This document shows positions 57,365 through 64,000 of a DNA stretch of 64,000 nucleotides, piece by piece. The notes under the pieces are model-generated. The model ran no database searches. It was given only the letters and a program-made list of their open reading frames with translations, and was not told the DNA's origin. The number at the start of each line of letters is the position of its first letter. The stretch's first letter is position 1. The DNA lies in the NCBI RefSeq assembly GCF_019175385.1, contig NC_083348.1, positions 1,937,001 through 2,001,000 on the forward strand. The letters run 5' to 3'. Made by a program: the position numbers and the translations under genes. The DNA is from Lycium barbarum. Taxonomy: Eukaryota; Streptophyta; Magnoliopsida; Solanales; Solanaceae.

Positions 57365-57607
57365 TGTTATATAATTTCAATAATGTTATAGATAAGTATC
57401 TATTATTATGGATGTCTATCATATCATAGATAAACATCATTATGTTATCTCTAAGAGAGAAATTAGGCTTTATAACTTTGGGATTAAGTCATTTTTTTCC
57501 CTATAAATAGAGGTTTCCTTCATTGTAAACCATCCCCTCAAAAGAAATAAGAACTTTCCTCTCTTTCTCTACAAATATTCTTTTTCTAATTTTATTATTT
57601 TATAACA
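57365..57607 (+). repeat. Copia (Ale-like) 5' LTR
   Basis: The right edge is clear: tataaca followed by cattatcaacacgag, a primer-site-like sequence used by this copia group. TATAAATA lies at 57502-57509. The left edge TGTTATATAA is inferred from TG and the usual short LTR length in Ale-like elements; it cannot be confirmed because the 3' LTR is beyond the window. Confidence 0.5.
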
Positions 57608-57699
57608 CATTATCAACACGAGTCTCTGCCTTAAACACTCACTTTGAAAAGATCTGAGGTAAGGAAAATTAAAGTTTCTTTTTGAAAGATGTATATATT

Positions 57700-59709
57700 T
57701 GTAATAACCCAATTTTTTTAAATAAGGGTTTAGTTGGTAATTTTAGCTAAAAGGATTTTAAAAGAAAAGAGATTCGTAATTAGAATTAAAGAGAAAATTA
57801 AAAATTAAAAAAAAAAACAATTTAGTGGGTCAAGCCCATTCTCTTATTCTGGTTGCTGGTCACGTTTTAGTGATTTAAGGAGTAGAAAATTAGGATAATT
57901 GTGGGCTGTAGTTTTATAGAAAGAAAAGAAAGGGGAAAAAGAGCAAAACTACTGGAAAAAGAAAGAAATTGTGGAAGTTCACGGACAGCAAGGGTTCATA
58001 GTACAGGTATTTCACTACATTAGCTCTTTAGCATATATTTTAATTTACATGTGTTGTGTTTGGTTGGTCAAAGAAGGGTATTAATGGTGGCATAATCATT
58101 ATTCAATGATAGGATGATGGATTAGAAATAAAGTTAGGTGACAATGATCGGTGGGTTAGTGGAATTAGAGAAACAGAATGATTTTTTTTTTCCTAAAAAG
58201 CTACTGTGCAAGCCATTCTTTGTATTGATGCACGTTTCAGTTGCTACTATTCCAATTGGAATGCCTAATTTAATATGATGATGTGTAAATGTAATGATTA
58301 GGTGATGATGGGTAAGTGGTGTGGCTAGTAACAAAAGTGTAATTCAAAAGGAGGGAACTTATGTGAAGTTGCTGGACTTACGAATCGTATACCTACTGTG
58401 CCAATTTTTCATTCATTATTTTTCATAACTTATAGCTGTTGTGTTGGGATATTGATACAGTGAATAAATATCGTAAACAGTGAGAGGAGATAGAAATATT
58501 GAGACTTAGTTCTAATCTAGGAATATTGAGATTTGACCCGATTAGCATAATTGACATTGTTAATCAATATTTTTGCATAGATTAAGGCCATTGGAGGCCG
58601 TGGTTGGTGCTCTAGGCATTTGCAAGGTTGGAGAATTTGTCGTTAGCAAGGTAAGTGAGACTTTAAGCTTTGGGTATTTGCTTTTTAAAACCCGTTTTAA
58701 AAATATGTTTTGTTTGCCTGGTCCATGTGTTGGGGCGACCGTGTGCTTGGCAGAATCGGTGGTCCTTAAGGCCAACCGCATATACTTTATTTTCAAATAA
58801 TCCAAAACTCTCTTTATAAATTATTTTGTGATGTGATATAGCTGTGAGCCATGATATTAGGGCATTGTGTATGTTTCCCTTAGCATTGTGTATGATTTTG
58901 ATGATATTGGGGCATTGTGTATGCTTCTTGATTATATTGGGGCATTGTGTATGCTTCCCTTAGCATTGTGTATGCTTCCTGACATATTTGGCACATTGTG
59001 TATGTTGTCATGGATTCATAGTGTTGACTAATTCTTTAAATGTTGTTATGACGGTTCGTAGTGTAAATTGTGTTGAGACATATAATATATTTGATAAACA
59101 GTTGTTTGGACCTTGGTTGCTACTATATAATGATATATTCATGTGCATAATATTTTTGTGCTTGTTGTGTGTTTGTATTTTCTAACACTTGTTCCAGGGG
59201 TATTTGAAGTGGCGGGTCGAGGATCTTACTGGGTTATATTTATGTATAACTCACTCCTTACATGCATGTCCATGCAGATACTGTCGTTGAGAACGGGGCT
59301 GGTAATTGAAGATTTCGTGAGTGGATTCTGTTGCTGAGGTGAGCCACCGCATTGTTCGTGGAGGCAGCCATTTCAGCTTTATCTAATTTATTTCTAGTTA
59401 TTTCTTTTATTTTGGGTTTACATGCCCAACAGTCAAACTCATGTAACTCTGTTAGATGCTCCATGGTCTTAGCGTGGGATGTGGGCTAGAGATTCTTTTA
59501 TCTTAAGCGTTGATTGATTTTCATAAATCGATTATGGATTTGGTTGGTGACTATTTCACTTTTTTTTTTATCATTAATAACGTTGTTGGACCTGCACTTA
59601 TTTTCTTTTAGTGCTTTTGTAAATGATTAAGAGTATGATATATGGTTCGCCTGGCGGGTGATATTTGCTGGGTGTCAATCACGTCTAGCGGGTATTTTGG
59701 GACGTGACA
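57700..59709 (+). mobile_element. Gypsy-type solo LTR (2010 bp)
   Basis: TGTAATAACCC...GGGACGTGACA with a perfect 5-bp duplication ATATT at 57695-57699 and 59710-59714. No primer site, gag or pol inside. A short tandem run of gcattgtgtatgcttccctt-like units occurs at about 58860-59005. Formed by LTR-LTR recombination (inference). Splits the leader of the copia element. No gene within. Confidence 0.85.
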
Positions 59710-59714
59710 ATATT

Positions 59715-61068
59715 ACTTAGCCAGAGGAGTGGTATCCCTTTGGTGATATTGTTTTCTTTCAATTAGCAAAATAAGAATGAAGTGTATAGGATTCCATGAT
59801 GATAAAAGGTTAGTATTTTCTTTATATTTATGTCTTTGTTAATAACGGTATCGATTTTGTTTATGGATCTGAGGAACGACTTAACTGACTCACTTGGCAG
59901 TTCATGCCTCATATTTGTTCAAGAAGAACAATATTACGAAAATGGATGATGATTAATTTCATATCCCATTAATGGCTAAGAATGAAAATTTGTAAGAAAT
60001 ATATCATGTGATAATATTTTTGAAGTTTCGTTTTGACTAAATTCATTGATGTCTATAATCACCAGAAGTGATTATATTTCACGTGCTTCAACATGACTAA
60101 GTTAATTAACCACCAGAAGTGGTAATATTATTACAATTGAAGATATGTTCGAGAAAAAATTCTCTACGTTATATGAATGTCTCGATTTGCTCATGTAGTC
60201 GCAATATCTTAAAAGAGGTTCTAAGCCGAATACAAATCCATTTCCTGAAGTGAAATGTGAAGATATTTAGTAAGTAAATATTATAAATACATATGTACTT
60301 TTGGTTGTGAAAATATCATGCCTCACCTCCAGAAGAGATAGAATACTTTAATCTTGAAGTAGTGAACATTAAAATTTACTACCGAAGAGGTAAATTTTGA
60401 AATTACTCCTGAAGAAGTAAACTTTGAATTTTACTACCGAAATGATAAGACTATGAAATTTACTCCCGAAGTAGTAGTGTTCTTTATTAAATAAAGTTCT
60501 GATCTATTCCTATTTTTATTAAATTCATTAAATTTATTTAACATCCCAATGATGTCAAAACTACGTTTACCCCAGATGTTAATGTCACGATTAATAGTGT
60601 GAAAATTTATGCTAGAGACACTGCCTATATGCATATGCCTTTTCTTTTTCTTTTTGACTTGCACCAATTACTCTAAGGCAGTAGACATTTACAGATAATT
60701 AAAGCATGAACCCATGATTTCCCATTACACATCAATTTATACGGATTTCTTCATATCATTTTGTTGCGTCACATACATGAAAATAAATTGGCGATCCTGT
60801 TTCACTTATGGACAAGCCATTCTCATATTTTTAATTGTTACGTATTTGTGAATGCTATCAATAATTGCAGCAAAATTTTCAATGATGTCATAAGCTTCTA
60901 TTAGGGGTATAGATTATATTCGTGTGTTGTGTTACAATAAATGTAAGAAGACATTGTAGCAACCATCATATAAGCAGCATCTATAGCCACTTGTATTGCA
61001 ATACATTCGGGTTTTACTCTATTTTTATTTTCAATTGATAGTAGTAATATTTATTATCACTTTTATTT
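59715..61068 (+). other. Leader of the Ale-like copia element, without clear gag
   Basis: AT-rich. 60050-60480 has repeated ccaccagaagtggtaa, cctgaagaagtaaac and ccgaagaggtaaattttg blocks of 25-35 bp. No Gag motif could be read in any frame. Confidence 0.5.
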
Positions 61069-64000
61069 TTGCATGTAATTGCATTTGAAGCTATGGATAA
61101 CTCTCAAAGCAAGTTTGGCTTAAAATCCAGTTATAAAGACATTTGTTTGATTGATTCTGCTACTACACACACGATATTCAAAGACAAGAAATATTTTTCT
61201 CATTTACTTATGGGTAAGGCAAATGTTAATACCATTTTTGGCAGTACTACTTTCATTGAAGGCTCCGGAAAAGCTACCATAATTTTGCCTAAGGGAACAA
61301 AACTCATTATGAAACGATGCCATGTTCTTTCCTAAATTCAGAAGGAACATATTAAGTTTTAAAGATATCCGTCAAAATGGATACCATATTAAAACAATGG
61401 ATGAGATGAATCATGAATATTTTGGTATCATCAAGGATGTCTCTAGCCAGAAATATGTCATAGAAAAGTTTCATGCTTTGTCTTCTGGCTTATATTGGAA
61501 AAAATTTGGTGTGATTGAGGCACACTCTGTCGTAAATCAGAAGATTACTGACTCCAATACGTTTGTACTTTGGCACGATCGATTGGGACACCCTGGATCT
61601 ATAATGATGAGACGAATTATAGAAAATTCAAATGGGCATCCATTAAAGAACCTGAAGATTCTTTTAAATAATGAATTTTCTTGTCCTTCTTGTTATCAAG
61701 GTAAGTTAATTATTAGGCCATCACCTACAAAGGTTGGGTTTGAATCCCCTGAATTTTGAAACGTATACATGGAGATATTTGTGGACCTATTCACCCACCT
61801 AGTGGGTCATTTAGATATTTTATGGTCCTAATATATGCTTCATCTAGATGGTCTCATGTGTGCCTACTGTCATCTCGCAACCCGGCGTTTGCAAAATTAT
61901 TCGGACAAATAATTCAGTTACAAGCACAGTTTCCTAATGATCCGATAAAGTCTATTCGCCTTGATAATGCTGCAGAGTTTTCATCCCAAGCATTTAATGA
62001 TTATTTTTCATCAATTGGGATAAAAGTTGAACATCATGTAGCTCATGTTCACACTCAAAATGGCTTTGCAGAGTCATTAATCAAACGTCTGCAGTTGATA
62101 GCAAGACCATTACTTATGAAAACGAGGTTGCTCACGTTTGTTTGGGGTCACGTTATTTTGCATACAGCAACACTTGTTCGTCTTAGACGACAAATTATCA
62201 TAAATTTTCTCCGTTGCAATTGGTTTTGGGTCAAGAACCTAATATATCCCATCTAAGAATTTTTGGATGTGTTGTATATGTGTCTGTAGCATTGCCACTA
62301 CGCACCAAGATGGGCTCCCAAAGAAGATTAGGAATATATGTTGGGTTTGAATCGCCCTCCATTATTCGCTACCTTGAACCATTAACAGGAGATTTGTTCG
62401 CTACTCGATTTGCAGATTGTTGATTTGATGAGACAATTTTCCCAAAATTAAGGGGAGAAAATAGTGAAAGAAAGAGGGAAATTTTGTGGAATGATCCATC
62501 ATTGTCTCATCTTGATCTACGTACTTCTATTTGTGAACAAGAGGTCCAAAAGATTATTCACTTGCAGAAAATAGCAAATCAAATGCCAGACGCATTTACA
62601 GATTTGAAAAGGATTACCAAATCACATATCCCTACAGATAATGTCCTAATTTGGATTGATGTACCTATAGGACTATCTACTCGTATCATAGCAAGTGAGT
62701 CCAAAGCACGCTTGAAGCGTGGTTGACCATTGGGTTCTAAGAATCGAAATCCTAGAAAAAAAATGGTCAAGATGACACTACGAAAGCATCTCATAAATAA
62801 ATGCAAGATTTGAACAATCCTGATATTCTTGAAGAAATCAATGAGCCCGAGACTCAAGAAAATGAGAAAATATCAATAAATTCAATTGATGTTGTCGATT
62901 GGAAATAAATGTGGATTATGTCTTTGCTGATAACGTTGCAACTAGAATTATGCAAGATAGTGAGGATCTAGAACCCCAATCTGTTAAAGAATGTCGAGAA
63001 AGATCTGATTGGCCAAAGTGGCAAGAGACAATTCAATCAAAGTTAAACTCACTTACCAAAAGGGAAGTTTTTGGACCTGTAGTCCAAACACCTAATGGAA
63101 TTAAATCTATTGGTTATAAATGGGTATTTGTGCGAAAAAGAAATGAGAAAAATGAGATACAAAGATATAAGGCATGCCTTGTTGCACAAGGATTTTCACA
63201 AAGGTCTGGTGTCGATTATGAAGAGACATATTCACCTATTATGGATGCAATAACGATACGTTATCTCATTAGTTTTGTTGTCCATCAGAGACTTGAGATG
63301 CATTTGATGGCTGTGGTTATAGCCTATCTCTATGGATCACTTGAATAAAATATACATGAAAATCCCTGAAGGATTTAAGATGCCTGAAGCATGCAGTTCA
63401 AAGTCTCGGGAAATGTATTCAATCCGAATAAAATGATCATTATATGGTTTGAATAATCCGAACGCATGTGGTATAACCGCCTTAGTGAGTGTTTGTTGAA
63501 GGAAGGCTATACAAATGATACCATTTGCTCGTGTGTACTCATAAAGAAAATAATATCGGAGTTTGTTGTACTTGTTGTATATGTTGACGACATAAACCTC
63601 ATTGGAACTCCGACAGAGCTCAAAAGGGCAATTAATTATTTAAAGAAGGAATTTGAGATGAAAGATCTTGAAAAGACAAAATTATACCTTGAATTGAATA
63701 TTTGACAAATGGTATCTTTGTCTATCAATCTGCCTATACAGAGAAAGTGTTGAAATGATTTTATATGGATGAAACACATCCATTAAGTGCTCCAATGGTT
63801 GTTCGATCATTTGATGTGAATAAAGATCAGTTCCAACCTCAAGAAAAGAATGAGGAAATTCTTGGTCCTGAAATACCATATCTTAGTGCATTTGGTGCGC
63901 TAATGTATCTTGCCAATACCACAAGGCATGACATAGCATTTTCAGTAAATGGGTTAGCAAGATATAGTTGTGCTCCTACAAGCAGATCCTGGAACGGAAT
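61069..64000 (+). pseudogene. Ale-like copia pol: protease, integrase, RT (partial)
   Basis: Protease: YKDICLIDSATTHTIFKD. GAG-pre-integrase: LWHDRLGHPGSIMMRRI and FSCPSCYQGKL. Integrase: HGDICGPIHPPSG, IRLDNAAEFSSQAF and VHTQNGFAESLIKRL, giving all three acidic residues. The C-terminal integrase part has IRYLEPLTGDLFATRFADC. RT: IGYKWVFVRKRNEKNE, CLVAQGFSQRSGVDYEE and FVVLVVYVDDINLIG. Frame changes near 61330, 62160 and 62215 and stops near 61759, 62423, 62726, 63348 and 63705 show decay. RNase H and the 3' LTR lie outside the window. Confidence 0.85.

Larger units (their letters stand above)
57608..64000 (+). mobile_element. Ty1/copia element, Ale-like, continues past the window
   Basis: Leader (57608-57699 and 59710-61068) and pol (61069-64000), split by a solo LTR at 57700-59709. 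The leader after 59710 contains short repeats (accgaagaggtaaatttt, cctgaagaagtaaact, ccaccagaagtggtaat), and no clear gag domain is seen there. Gag was therefore probably lost or is unrecognisable. Confidence 0.75.

Overview
The window is nuclear DNA of a flowering plant, probably a solanaceous eudicot (inference). The reasons are one intron-containing plant-type B3 transcription factor gene and a dense nest of plant transposons: Ogre and Tat Ty3/gypsy, Tork/Tnt1-like and Ale-like Ty1/copia, MULE, hAT, Tourist-like and Stowaway-like elements. Nothing prokaryotic, no CRISPR array and no RNA gene was seen.

Region by region. 1-6636: a two-B3-domain (REM/VRN1-like) gene of eight exons (448-5929). 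Its linker between the two domains is built from tandemly duplicated phase-1 exons, and a hAT MITE sits in intron 1. 6642-13340: two long gypsy LTRs head to tail without an interior, bounded by CTAAT duplications. 13346-19031: a decayed MULE with a mudrA-type transposase pseudogene and several tandem arrays rich in the perfect palindrome TTGTTGCAACAA. 19032-30189: a very long Ogre-type solo LTR on the minus strand. It is interrupted by a Tat-type gypsy element, and a 1.2-kb stretch of LTR plus flank is duplicated around a pol remnant. 30190-30370: more MULE-type repeat. 30371 to about 43345: an Ogre element on the minus strand with both LTRs, a tRNA-Arg primer site, an intact ORF1, damaged gag-pro and almost no reverse transcriptase. 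About 43345-47440: a minus-strand DUF1985 (Ulp1-MULE associated) pseudogene whose introns carry the same palindromic repeats as the transposase gene. It may be the other half of the MULE at 13346. 48054-50070: a gypsy LTR with primer site and gag remnant. 50071-55670: a second copy of the 5' end of the B3 gene, split by a full-length copia element (50414-55410) with an ACTAT duplication. 55671-57364: AT-rich spacer with Stowaway-like pieces. 57365-64000: an Ale-like copia element running off the window, split by a 2-kb solo LTR with ATATT duplications.

Only the B3 gene looks like a working host gene. Its product should be a nuclear DNA-binding protein. All other long reading frames are transposon-derived and most carry stops or frameshifts; the exception is the uninterrupted 548-codon Ogre ORF1. 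The order of insertions can be read from the nesting. The MULE is older than the Ogre LTRs, the Tat element entered the Ogre solo LTR, and the 1.2-kb duplication is among the latest events because its two copies are almost identical. Coordinates of splice sites and insertion borders were read by eye; similarity statements are by-eye comparisons within the window and family assignments come from recognised motifs.
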